Shown: positions 11,438-21,907 of the stretch, in pieces
Numbering within the stretch: position 1 is the stretch's first letter
Layout of the letters: every line of letters starts with the position of its first letter
From: Chromera velia
Taxonomy: Eukaryota; Sar; Chromeraceae
Assembly (NCBI GenBank): GCA_018398765.1
Contig: JAHBMJ010001801.1
Coordinates: forward strand, 1 to 64,000
Reading direction: 5' to 3'
Length of the DNA stretch: 64,000 bases
Position numbers and translations under genes: made by a program
The notes under the pieces: model-generated
What the model saw: the letters and a program-made list of their open reading frames with translations, nothing else
Told to the model about the DNA's origin: nothing
Databases searched by the model: none

Positions 11438-14386
11438 CCCCGTTGTCATCTCTCCACAACCGAATAGAAGCCCAGGAGCACCCACTCCTGGAAAGCCGAA
11501 AAGCCAGAGAAAAAGCTCTCAGCAGCTCCTACCACCAATCGATTCGATTTACATTGAAGAAACTGATCATGAAAAAAAGGAAAAGGAAGTGCCCTAAAGC
11601 TGAGTGATTGTCACCTCAATTTTGGTACATGCTCTAACTTTATCGTATCAATAAAAAGTCACATGCAATTTCAAATCTATCAATTTTACGTTCTTAATCT
11701 CTATTGGTACTAGAGTGAGTTTCAGTGACTAGTGTATATACACTGCCACACAGGCATATTTTTTTTACGGAACTGATCAGTTATAATTTTATATATATTT
11801 TTTTAAATTTTTGAAACACACATCAGAAATGTTCTGATAACTATTGTCATGAGAAAAAATGATCAGAGAGAAGTAAGTCAGTGACTCAGTGAGAAACCCT
11901 AAGAGGTTAACCTCAAATCTTACCTCAAATATCAAATATTTGAGGTTAAAGCTCAAATCAAATCAAATCAAATCAAATCAAATATAATCAAATCAAACAT
12001 GGTCACTAGTTACGGTAGTAGTGTTCCAATGGTAGTGGTAGTAGCTAAAAACGGGCAGATTTAGTCATATTCTGAGTCAAACTTAACCTATAAAACCAAT
12101 TTTAGACTAGTAAAAATCATATTTTTGGCTAGGGCTTGGAAAAAGTGTACCTCAGAAAAGGTGCAAACCAAGAAGTTGCACCAGATGCACCTGTTTTGCA
12201 CCAGATGCACCTGATGCACCTGTTTTACACCTGATTGAATGGAATTAGGTGAAAAGTGTCAGCGTTATGGCCATGCAACGCGCCGTGGCCCCGTCCCTGC
12301 GGCTCCCTGCGGTCCCAAACGTGTGTGTTGCCGAGCCACGGTGCGCGGAACAAATTAATCCAATCAGCTAATTTTTGAAAAAAATTTAAAATCGGCTATA
12401 TGCATACCTGCAAAGGTCATTGAATGCACGTTCGACAACGCATACGCTGCATGAAATCAAGTCCATTAGAGCATGAGTACCTCTTCTCTTTGCAGCATGA
12501 AAACTGTTTTATAGGCTGCCTTATATAACAGAAACGACTGTATATACACGTATAGCAACATATAGCAACGTGGAGCGGACAAGGGTAAAAGGACCAGAAC
12601 AACAGGTTTGAGTCAAGAAGCTGAGTAAGCAGACTGAGTCCATTTACATAGCAATAGCACAATGCCAAACGGTTTGCTGGGAGGAAACAGCTTCCTCGAT
12701 CTTAATTTATTAGCAATCCAAGGATGAATGCGAACGCAGTGCTGTATGCAGATTCTTTTTCGTATGATAAAGAGAAGCAGTTAAGCAGAAACGGCACATA
12801 TATGGGAATACGTATACATAAAGGTACGTTGACACTCTCCCTCTCGATTGACAATGTAGGTAAAGACTTTTGAAACCTGGTACCGGGTGTTCTTTACGAT
12901 TTGCGAGCTCGATCTATCTTGGTCAGTAAGAGTGCAATTGGTTTGATCATTCGATTTGTTGCTTTGCCTTAGAGAGTGGAACCATTCGTCACTTCCGTCT
13001 GCTGATGGCTCGTCAAGTTTGCATGCTCACATACAGATTTGTATTTGACTTTCTGTCATGCTACGGCTTCTCGTTGCGTTTGGTACTTCCAGAGGGTTTG
13101 AAGTCCATCTGTAGAGGGAATTGCAGCTTTCCTAGGGGCGTTCACCCCTTCGTTCATGAGTCGTCAGTCATACCGGTCCTGTATATCGGTCACTGCAGTT
13201 AATCATTTTTTAATTTCATAAACCGGGGCCCTGTCCAGATAGACGGCTTGAAACAAATGTCAACAAACAAAAGACAAGTTGTTAAAGAGCAGGGAGAGCC
13301 TTATTTTGGATCTGAAGATGGAGAAACTCCTTGTACTAGCCACGTAAATCCTTGCAAGTGGCTCAGGAGGGTATGGAAAGACAAGCTAGTCTAGATGGAC
13401 ATCATGAATCAAGCCGGGTCAGTCAAAAGAAGAGGGTCTGAGGTTAGGAATTGCACCTGTCCGACTCTGTTCGTATTTTTCTTCTTCTTCAAAGCCAAAC
13501 CCAAATCAAAAGCCAAAGCCAAAGCCTCCCCTCCGCCCCTGGCCAACCAGCCTGCATCAAACCAGAGGAGTTTCTAGGGAAGAAAGATGACATACTGAGG
13601 TCGACTTTCAAGTTGGACTTCGAGTGAGACAAAGTCTGTAAGGAGCCTGCTCTCTCCTCTTCTTTCTCCTCTTCTTCTTTTTCTTTTTCCTCTTTTTTGT
13701 TCTCCGTTATCATTTTATGTGGGGGGGTGATCTAGGGGGTGAATGAAGAAGAGAACTAGGGTATATGACGGGGCTGGGCTCTGAGTCTTGAGATCAGGCC
13801 CTCACTCATCCTCACTTACCCTTGTTCAGAGGAAAAATGCAAATAAAAAAAAGTCTTCTTTTATTTTATTCTTTCTTCTTTTTCTTTTTTATGAAAACGC
13901 ACCATTTGTGGTTGCTTTCTTTATGAGTTTGCTTCAAAGGGGCATGCATGCAGTTTGAAGGTTTTATGGACCATAGAGATAGAACTGGACTTCGGTGCAG
14001 CACGCAAACGGGGCCAAACATATTCAAACACTATAAGCATACAGAAAAAGCATTGGAGAGGTGAAAAACGTTGCTTAAGTTGAGAAAAGAGACCTAGAAA
14101 GAGACCGAAGTCATGAGATAGTCAGAAACAAAGAGTCTTTAATTATGATATTTTTTATTTTTGTTTTTTATCCCCTTTTCACTGATATTTCTAGCGACAT
14201 TTAAAATTGTTTTGCATAGTAAAAACTAGTGTAGCAAATCTATATCATAAAAAGCTTTTAGGCTTTGAATGAGGCGCCTTTTGGCCGTTAGAAACACTAG
14301 AAATCAACCGTAAAAACATAGCTTTCATAGGGTAAACGGTGCACCTTATTTTGTACCTGTTTTACACCTGATTTAAGGTGTAAACC

Positions 14387-16555
14387 CTAGGGGGTGGCAC
14401 TACGTTACTGTATAAGGGTGACCCTAACTTTATACATTCTCTAACAAAAAATCTAGACATGGCGGGCACTTGGTTTATATACCAATCTTTTTTTCCACAT
14501 TCTAAAGTATTGATTTAAGCTAACAGAACTGATGGCGGGTTACATCTTCACTTCAAAAAATTGGTTCAAAGTCATGTCGCCACGATTTGGCGGGGTGGCG
14601 GGCAGCTTGACCTGGCGGGGCCCTGGAGTCTATCAATGCTTGGACCCCTTCGCCAACGAAAGAAATACCTGCCAAAAGAAAGTCTACCGTGCTCTTATGT
14701 CCCCGTCCGCCCCCCACCAGCCCCCCACCACTACTCGCCAGCCTCCTGCCACCACCCGCTGCCTAGATTTACCGCCTCAAGCAGTTGGTTCACACAGTTC
14801 TCTCTACCCAAACCCATTAGTTGATATTGGTTAGCATAGAATGGCATAGAGAAAAAGGGAGCGAATCAGACGAAGAGTTTCCTACAGAGTTTGACCAATG
14901 CTGGACACACAGCGCCTGTCACATAGGCACCACACGCGACCACACACCACATATCCTTCCCACTTATCTGTATCTGCAGCCACCGCAGAGGTCTTGCTCC
15001 TCTGAGGTGGTTGAAGCCTGCATCCAATGAGCACAACAGATGCACATCACTGTACTGACCTTGTCTATAGCGGATGACACAGACGGAAGAGCCTCTGGGT
15101 GGACCTGGGGTTTTTTTGTTCGCCACCTGCACAAACTGTCCCATAAGAAGGCAACAGACTCTTCAGCCCCACAAACAAATCCCCGAAGCATCAATATTGG
15201 CTGCAGCTGGCTGCAATACAAAAAAACAAGGAAGATGTATTGTTTAGCATGGCGGGGGAGAGGACAAGAAGCCTACTCGATGTCACAAAGGGACTGCTGG
15301 AGGGGCAGACAGGTGTTGCTCATACCGTCTCCAGATGAGGTCACACTTGAGGGTCTCATCTCAAAAACCACTACAAAAGGTGAAACCCGGATACAGAACA
15401 GAGTTCATGGGTATTGTAGAAAGAGAACTGTACCAGTTTGCTGGAAGGATCTGCTTCCCAGCCACTCTTATACATTGAGGACAATTCAGACTGGTCATCC
15501 GCTATAGATAAGGTCAGTTGACTGTTAGTCATCTCTTGAGTGCGCAAAATACAGGTTTCAGCACCAGGATCCTTTGGGCAGGTGCCAGGTGTACACAGCT
15601 GTGGGTGTGCAGGATATGTGCCTATGTCATCGGACCGACTGCATTGCTGACTGACTGACTGACTGACTGACTGACTGACTGACTGACTGACTGACTGTTC
15701 GTTCTCTCTCCTACCGTGCCTGCCTGCCTGCTTACCTGCCTGTCTGCCTGTCTGCTTGTCTACGACTGATTGACTGCCTGTTTATTCTCTCTTCTAGCCT
15801 GCCTGCCTGCCCGTCGCTGCCCGTCTGCGTGTCTGCCTGTCTACGACTGACTGACTGCCTGTTCGTTCTCTCTTCTAGCCTGCCTGCCTGTCTGCCTGTC
15901 TACGACTGACTGACTTCCTGTTCATTCTCTCTTCTAACCTGCCTGCCTGCCTGCCTGCTTGCCTGCCTATCTATGACTGACTGACTGCTTGTTCGTTCTC
16001 TTTTCTCGTTTGTCTACCTGCCTGCCTGCCTGCCTGCCTGTCTGCCTGTTTATGACTGACTGACTGTCTGTTTGTTCTCTCTTCTCGTTTGCCTGCCTGC
16101 CTGCCTGTTTACGACTGACTGACTGCCTGTTCGTTCTCTCTTCTCGTTTGCCTGCCTGCCTGTCTTTCTGTCTGTCTGTTTATCTCTCTGCCTATCTGTC
16201 TATGCAACAAACACAGAGACCTTGCAGGGTATGCGTGAGGTGTTCACGTTTCTTGGCGGGGATTGACTGTGTCTGGCGGGATGTGGTAGGGCAGGCATAC
16301 TGGCGGGAGGGGAAGGTTTGTCAAAGTCCATCTCCGCCATGAAAAGCCCCACCAGATCGTGGCGATACCACCTTTGAACAACAATTTCTTATGAACTAGA
16401 AAGTATGAATGGCCCACCAGAATGGAAATCAAATTTCTAACATGTTTTATATCTATAACTTTTATGTAGCATAAGTCTAAACTATTATCCCAACTAGTTA
16501 GGAAGCCCACCAAACTGGGGGTACCTATAATGTTCATCTTAGTGCTATCCTCTAG
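14387..16555. mobile_element. inverted-repeat element inside the second hAT
   Basis: The left end CTAGGGGGTGGCACTACG aligns with the inverted right end CTAGAGGATAGCACTAAG at 14 of 18 positions. An inner inverted block around TCGCCACGAT occurs at both sides (about 14577-14588 and 16355-16364). The flanks GTGTAAACC (14378-14386) and GTGCAAACC (16556-16564) look like an 8-9-bp target duplication with one change. The inside holds a minisatellite (15.64-16.20 kb) and a stretch around 15.06-15.23 kb that reads open but matches nothing I know. Confidence 0.65.
15640..16200. repeat. GACT satellite passing into a 60-85-bp minisatellite
   Basis: A pure GACT run (about 15648-15698) is followed by about seven copies of a longer unit. 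Each unit has a GCCTGCCTG/GTCTGCCTG block of variable length, then TACGACTGACTGACTG, then GTTCGTTCTCTCTTCT. Unit length varies because the CCTG count differs. A smaller relative is at 1.2-1.35 kb. Confidence 0.85.
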
Positions 16556-17141
16556 GTGCAAACCTGTTTTTACACCAGCACCAGCACCTTATGCACCTTT
16601 TTTCAGCCTTATTTTTAGCATTCATTAAAAGTTTATTCTAATAAAACTCGATGTTCATCATTTTATGACTGAACTCTAACTAGTATATCATCATGTATAG
16701 TATATATTATTTCAGTATGATGATTCCAGGGCTTTAAACTGCTAATGAGTTAAGTGGTTAGGCTTTAAAATAGGTTTAGCATCTGTTTTTACCAGAGTTT
16801 TTCCTTGAACTACCACGGTAGTGGTACATGCCTTCAAGTCCGCTGGTTACTATGTCATGGTTACCAATTTAAAACTGACGGTAACTCGCTACTCGGCGTA
16901 CTCGTTAAAAAAGCCCGGTAGTAACTTCTAACCATACTGTATACGCGGCTCTGGAAGTTCTAATCATATTCTTTTCTCTGTCTGACTGTGTGACGATCTG
17001 TTTTTCTAGGTCTGAACTGATAGCCTATCCGGAATCATGATCTATAGATTCTGTCTTCATCTAGGTCTTTATTATGCCGAGTCTAGACTGCACTGGTATA
17101 CTATATTAACAGCTAGTTCAGCTATTGTATATATAACAAGG

Positions 17142-18219
17142 GGCCATATAAAAATTTATTTGCATACCAATGGCACGCAAACGGGCTCTGAGGGGGGNNN
17201 NNNNNNNNNNNNNNNNNNNNNNNGGGGGGGGGGGGGGTCTTTGCGTGCCATTGAGCCTTTTTTGGGCATTCATCTCAGTGGGGTCTGGTGGACAAGCCGT
17301 AAGTGCTTAATCTTGATCCCTATAGTTGCCATATAAAAGCCATTAAATGGTTTCTCCAGATGTTATCTGGTTTTGAAGCACCAGAGGTCCAAAATTTTGA
17401 AAAATTGTCTAACATTTTCATTCTCCCTCCACAATTCCCTCATCCAGGGCCCTGACAAGTCTCCCCTGATGCCCTGCAGTGCTCTGGATGTTTCAGTCAA
17501 AGAATTTTGGTACAAACACCCTTATTAGCTGTTCGTCTTGTGAGGGGGAGTGGATCTTTGGGGAATCTGCGGTCTCGGTTTTTCGTTTTTCATACTGAGT
17601 CTCAGTCTGAATCTCTTCGGAATCCCCTTTTGGTAGGATTATGCGCTTGCACATCTTGTTATTCATTAATTTGTAGAGCAACACGTACTCTTCATAAACT
17701 TAAGAGGCCATACCATGGTGCCTCGACTTCTGCCTGCTCCGGGCACTATATTTGTTATAGGAAGAGGGGGGGGTGGTGGCGGCTTGATTGTCTGGGTTCA
17801 TCCCGAATTGAAGGAGGACTGGGTAACCAGGATGTCCTTGGGGGAATGTTTGGTAGAAATAACAAGCCAATCGAGGACTACACCTCCTCCTTTCTCATGT
17901 ATTACAAGAAAGATGATCCAATGCCTGCGCACTTTGCCGTTTAATCATTAAATTGCATTGAACAAACCTGTCGCAGATGTGTATCGACCGCATAATTTTT
18001 ATATAATGATTTAAATTTGAGGGTTTAACAAGTTTTTGACAAGTTTTTAACTTAAGTTTTAGTGGTTGTTCAACATGATTTTAGACTCTAAATGCTAAAA
18101 AAGTTAGTGTCAAAAAAAATTTTTCTTAAGAAAAACATTTGCGTGCCAAAGCAAGAAGGTCTGGGGTGGGCAGGGGGGTCTTGCATGCCATTGGCACTCA
18201 AATAAATTTTTATATGGCC
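17142..18219. mobile_element. inverted-repeat element spanning an assembly gap
   Basis: GGCCATATAAAAATTTATTT at 17142-17161 is repeated inverted at about 18200-18219. The similarity continues into a CCAATGGCA(C/T)GCAA motif. Inside, that motif recurs several times in both orientations next to G-runs. No coding sequence of note apart from short frames at 17.5-17.95 kb. No target duplication could be fixed, because a second element (18220-19086) has inserted exactly at the right end. Confidence 0.6.
17198..17223. other. assembly gap (26 N) in a G-rich hairpin
   Basis: Twenty-six undetermined bases are flanked by GGGGGG on the left and 14 G on the right. Around the G-runs AATGGCACGCAA (about 17169-17180) faces its complement TTGCGTGCCATT (about 17241-17252). 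The gap therefore sits in the loop of a potential hairpin with a poly-G core, a structure that commonly stops sequencing. Its true length is unknown. The short frame read across it is meaningless. Confidence 0.95.
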
Positions 18220-19086
18220 TACATAGTGGCGTTAGCTATAATATAGGAATAGAGGAACGATCTGAATAATTACGGTAAAATTAGTTACAAAAAAAAACGT
18301 AACTTCACGTTTTCTTGAAACGGGTCTATATTTTACGTTAAAAACGTAACTTTTAAGATTTTGAGGCCTATAATCCCCCATCATGCACGGCTTTTATTGT
18401 ATACGCACATCAATCGCGGCACGTACACATACGTGGCCGCGATTTATGTATATGATTTATCAACCAATCTACGTAAAAATTGATTACCAGCCTTTTTTGA
18501 TTACCACTCATCTTTAAAATTGATTACCTACCACTGAGTTAGAATTGGTAACTAACTGGTTACATGTATATCACCACCGGAGACAACGAAGTAAAAAAGA
18601 AAGCTTGGTCCACACCTATCCCACATTCAAGTCGTTGGGCATAATAACGCCAAAGAAAAAGAAACCATTTAACATTTTGATAAAGCAGCAGAGTCTCGTA
18701 GCCCATTTGGACGCCCATTCGAAATGTATTCCTTCTTTTTTAGCTTGAGAGGGGGGCATGGAAGAGCTCCACCTCCAAAGGTCCCGGGCTCTCCCCCAAA
18801 ATTAGGAAAAGAAGGAGGGAGAGTTAAGTTTAAACGATTGCTGCATCAAATCTGTGTTTCTAAATTAGTTATGAATCAGTTTACAATCAGTTGATGCAAC
18901 TTCGTAGTTAACGATTGTTGTTCAGGTGCTTTCCTACCTATCTGAAGATAACTTTACATAAATTACGCCCTTAACCGTAATATGTACATTTCAACTTCTG
19001 TTACGCACTACATAAAACGTAACATGGCCCTTCAGGCCATATATATGTAACAAAGTTATATCAGTTACGGCTAACGCCACTATGTA
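18220..19086. mobile_element. 867-bp MITE with TACATAGTGGCGTTAGC ends
   Basis: TACATAGTGGCGTTAGC at 18220-18236 is perfectly inverted at 19070-19086. The flanks ATATGGCC (18212-18219) and ACATAGCC (19087-19094) match at 6 of 8, so an aged hAT-type duplication is plausible. The interior is AT-rich with repeated ACGTAA/TTACGT motifs and no coding sequence. It inserted into the last bases of the 17142-18219 element. Confidence 0.6.
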
Positions 19087-19276
19087 ACATAGCCTGAAAA
19101 AAATGGAACATAGCTCCCAATAGGTGTAGTGAATTTATTTAATCACACTACATTATATCCCATATGTATTGTATAAATTAAAAATTACTAACACAACCAA
19201 AGTGTTACTTACAACCCTAAGTTCCAGTATGGGTGTATCCTCTAGTATATATACTTATATATATATATATATATAT

Positions 19277-19685
19277 ATCACAGGAATGCCTAGAGGAATG
19301 AAAGCTAGCCGTGACTACACTCGTTACTACTACGACTCACTAGAGCTATGACTTAGTCATCCCCTGGTAGTGAACTGTGAACTTGAGGACAAACCCGGAA
19401 CATGAATTCAATTCAATCCAATCCACTCTCTAAAAAAATCCAATCCAATGCATGCACGTATTCAAACAAACCCACAGGCAAATCATTGGAATCAACAACC
19501 ATGCAGAGGAAGCGCCAAGCATGCGGCATGCCTTAATTCGTTCTCAAAGCTTTGCACTAGGCTTTGCATGGCAAGCTGGAACAAGACTGCATATAAAAGT
19601 CTAGGCAAAAGTGAGACAACACCAGAACCCCAAAGGAAGAAAAGAAGAAAGAACGGTCCACTGTATAACCGCTTGCCGACCCATC
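19277..19685 (+). repeat. left arm of a long inverted repeat (partner 31752-32113)
   Basis: About 400 bp, from ATCACAGGAATGC to GCTTGCCGACCCA, match the reverse complement of 31752-32113 at roughly 85% by eye. Both arms keep the same short open frame (KSLGKSETTPE.QRKKRRKNG and equivalent). Homology stops sharply at the inner edge. The outer edge fades into TA-repeats, and I could not fix a target duplication. The pair could be long terminal inverted repeats of one large element (Mutator-like DNA transposons have such arms) or two separate copies in opposite orientation. Confidence 0.65.
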
Positions 19686-19689
19686 GTAT

Positions 19690-21230
19690 GGCGGTAGGTC
19701 TTTCATGCTCTCTCAGCCTCGACAGCAACGAAAGTTGAGGGGGCTTACCGAAACATCCCTGGTCAGAACAGAGTGGACTCCAAAGTAGGACTTAGTGGAA
19801 TTCAAAGTGACTTTTAAATTTACCATATTTTAGCTTCATTATAAAGTAAAACTAGGTTACTTAAAGCAATCTAAAGTTTTTTAGAGTATTTAAAATCGTT
19901 ACTTCTGTGCAAATCTGCTCAAATATGCTCAAAAGACTGGTTGATTAGCTAGGGAAAAATTACGATCACCGCGGTACATGGAAGTCAGTGAATGTTACCT
20001 GCAAAGAAATACACAGGCACAACACTAATAGATACGCTCAACAGCAACGTTTAGCGCCGCCAATCAAGTATAAAGAATTGCTTCTTCTGTAAGGGAAACA
20101 GTGCAGGAAGGAGGGCTTTACAGCTATAGGCTGGACAGACCGGACAGGAGACGGTCAGCAGGGGTCGGAGAGGATTCCGAAGAACAGAGCACAGAGACAA
20201 CATAATTCTATTCACAAAGAACTCATACTACACGGCGTAAAAGCTTGTAAATCGTTTTGCGTGTGTCAATGAGAAACTGTAAAAAAGAAGGACAGGTCTG
20301 TAGGTAGATCCAGATGTTCAGAGGGAGAGTCTGACCAGTACGGAGTGCCACAAATGAGAAAGGATGAACGAGAAAGGAGCACTTGAATCGGGATAGTATG
20401 GACCGCTTTGAAAGACTGATATACACGGAGCAAGTAGAAGACATTCAAATGCATGAAAGCTGAGCGATTGGTCTGGGTGGAAAAATGTCTGGCATGACTG
20501 AGAGCTGTGCAAAGCTTCAGAAGAGGCGGTCAAAAAATGGAGACTCTCCATCGACCCTCTCTCACTGACCTTCCTTGTGCGTTTCTGTCAAGCTCCTAGC
20601 AGGACAAAGAAGCTAGATGCTAAGCAAATCATCATACAAAGCGAGGGAGCAAGCCGCGCTTCCTTAACTGACCTGCACGTGTTCCTAAATCTCTGTCCAC
20701 CAACACCTGCAAACACGGAGGGACAGGCGTTCATGCTTTGTACAATCAAGGAAGCACTTCTGTCCAGCTTATTCTGCACGCACAAGGTCCCAAGGAAAAA
20801 ACCAAGAGCCTAAAAAGCAGCGGGTCTGGACAGGCTGACCTGGGGGTTGACCCCGGGGCTCCCAAGACTGTGACTTGCAAGGAAAGAGTAAGGAGAACGA
20901 TGATGGCAGCAGTACTTTAACACCTAAATAAGGCCGGCAGCCCTTCCCCGCTTGAACAAGAGGAGCAGCAGCAAGCAAGAAGACGTTGAAAACAAGATCA
21001 AGACGGCTGGTCTCCACTGGACCCACCTCCAAGCTCCACTTCGTGCCGACCCGAGGTAACCCAGCAACTGTTGTTACAGCCGTCTCCTTCAGAGCCCCGA
21101 AAGTGCACTCCCAAAAAAAAAGTCAAAACCGAGAAAACGCTCTGTCAGATATCTTCTAAGACCGTCAGAAGACATTTGACAGAGCGCTTTTTGTGGCAAC
21201 ATTTATGTGGGAAAAGTCCGTTTGCTCAGA
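19690..21230. other. no defensible gene
   Basis: Only short frames without recognisable motifs occur here, on both strands. The one structure I see is a hairpin at 21138-21186: CGCTCTGTCAG faces CTGACAGAGCG with one bulged base, and a second stem TCTTCT/AGAAGA lies closer to the loop. It lies just upstream of the GC-hairpin repeat. It could be a terminator-like or transposon end structure; its role is unknown. Confidence 0.5.
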
Positions 21231-21625
21231 GGTGCTAGCGCCGTAGTTCTAGCTTACTAAGTCTTCTGACCGTTTGCCGCCCCGCGGCGACAACCGTGCC
21301 TCTCAGGGTGCAAGTCGAGGCCCGGCAGTGGACCATGAGGTGGCCCAAAATATCAATCCCATCCTATTCTATAAAAGCCGGTTAAGGCGTTTTGAGAACA
21401 AAATGACTATTAAGTCAGGTAATATAAAGAAAAACTGTACATACATCATCAACTAGATCATCAATTGAACTATTATTCAATATTAGATTCAATAACCCTC
21501 AATATATCTAAATGAGTAATAATAAAAATGAATCAAACTATATTAAAATGATTATTCATGAATGTACACACCATGAAACATCATTCGGCATTGTCAAATA
21601 TAATATTAATTAATCAAATCACAGA

Positions 21626-21907
21626 TGTAGGCCGGCTACGAGCGGCGAGTACGAGTGGCGGAGCCGCGACGCCGGCGGCGCTGCGGCAATGTGCGCGCGG
21701 ACTTCAATAAGTGTGGCCTGACACAGAACTGAATAAAGTGACATCGATTTGCATGCATTTGAATTAGCTAACAATCGCTAACGATCGTTGGACTGGCTTG
21801 ATCGAAGGAACAATGTACGAACCTCTCTAGGTCAAACTCTTATAGTCTATGAACTCTGAATGCACATCGTTAGCGTTGAGAGTTCTAAGCCCTGTATTCT
21901 GCTTACA
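21626..21907 (+). repeat. 5' LTR of the chromovirus
   Basis: A 282-bp repeat beginning TGTAGGCCGGCTACGAGCGG and ending CTTACA, matched by 27702-28009. It starts directly after the ACAGA target copy. The first third is CG-rich and the rest AT-richer, with an AATAAA-like motif (GAATAAAGTGAC) that may act in polyadenylation. Confidence 0.9.

Larger units (their letters stand above)
9784..12008 (+). mobile_element. hAT transposon with decayed transposase
   Basis: The terminal inverted repeat TAGTGACCATGTTTGATTTG begins at 9784 and its complement ends at 12008. The flanks GTTATGGT (9776-9783) and GTTACGGT (12009-12016) are an 8-bp target duplication with one mismatch. Next to the ends are ATTTGATTTG-type repeats and an AGCTC-AAATCAAA block on both sides. 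Inside is a recognisable but broken hAT transposase and a later 232-bp MITE insertion (11206-11437). The element sits inside the 9697-16941 element. Confidence 0.9.
12129..16610. mobile_element. second hAT-type element in the nest, itself interrupted
   Basis: The left end CTAGGGCTTGGAAAAAGTG starts at 12129 and the inverted right end finishes at 16610 (CACCTTTTTTCAGCCTT). The flanks ATTTTTGG (12121-12128) and ATTTTTAG (16611-16618) match at 7 of 8 positions. GTGCA/CACCT-rich subterminal repeats (GCACCAGATGCACCTG at about 12180-12230, similar at 14340-14385 and 16570-16600) support the pairing. Once the element at 14387-16555 is removed this one is about 2.3 kb. I recognise no transposase; 12.4-14.3 kb holds only short frames. 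Confidence 0.7.
9697..16941. mobile_element. outer inverted-repeat element split by two hAT insertions
   Basis: ACAGTATGGTTAG at about 9697 is repeated, inverted, at 16929-16941. Homology continues inward for roughly 85 bp (the GGTTACTA and GGTTACCAATTT blocks on both sides). If the two hAT elements inside (9784-12008 and 12129-16610, each with its target duplication) are removed, about 530 bp remain, so the original was a small MITE. I found no convincing target duplication for this outermost layer. Confidence 0.6.

Noticed and set aside
12160-14390. Alternative pairing of the 12129 end with CTAGGGTTTACACC at about 14377-14390
   Set aside because: The end sequences look similar, but the flanks share no duplication, whereas the pairing with 16610 gives a 7/8 match. 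The 14387 boundary is better explained as the end of the inserted element.
14820-15507. Possible gene in the nested element
   Set aside because: Open frames on both strands, no recognisable domain, no phase-consistent exon chain, and it lies within an inverted-repeat transposon.
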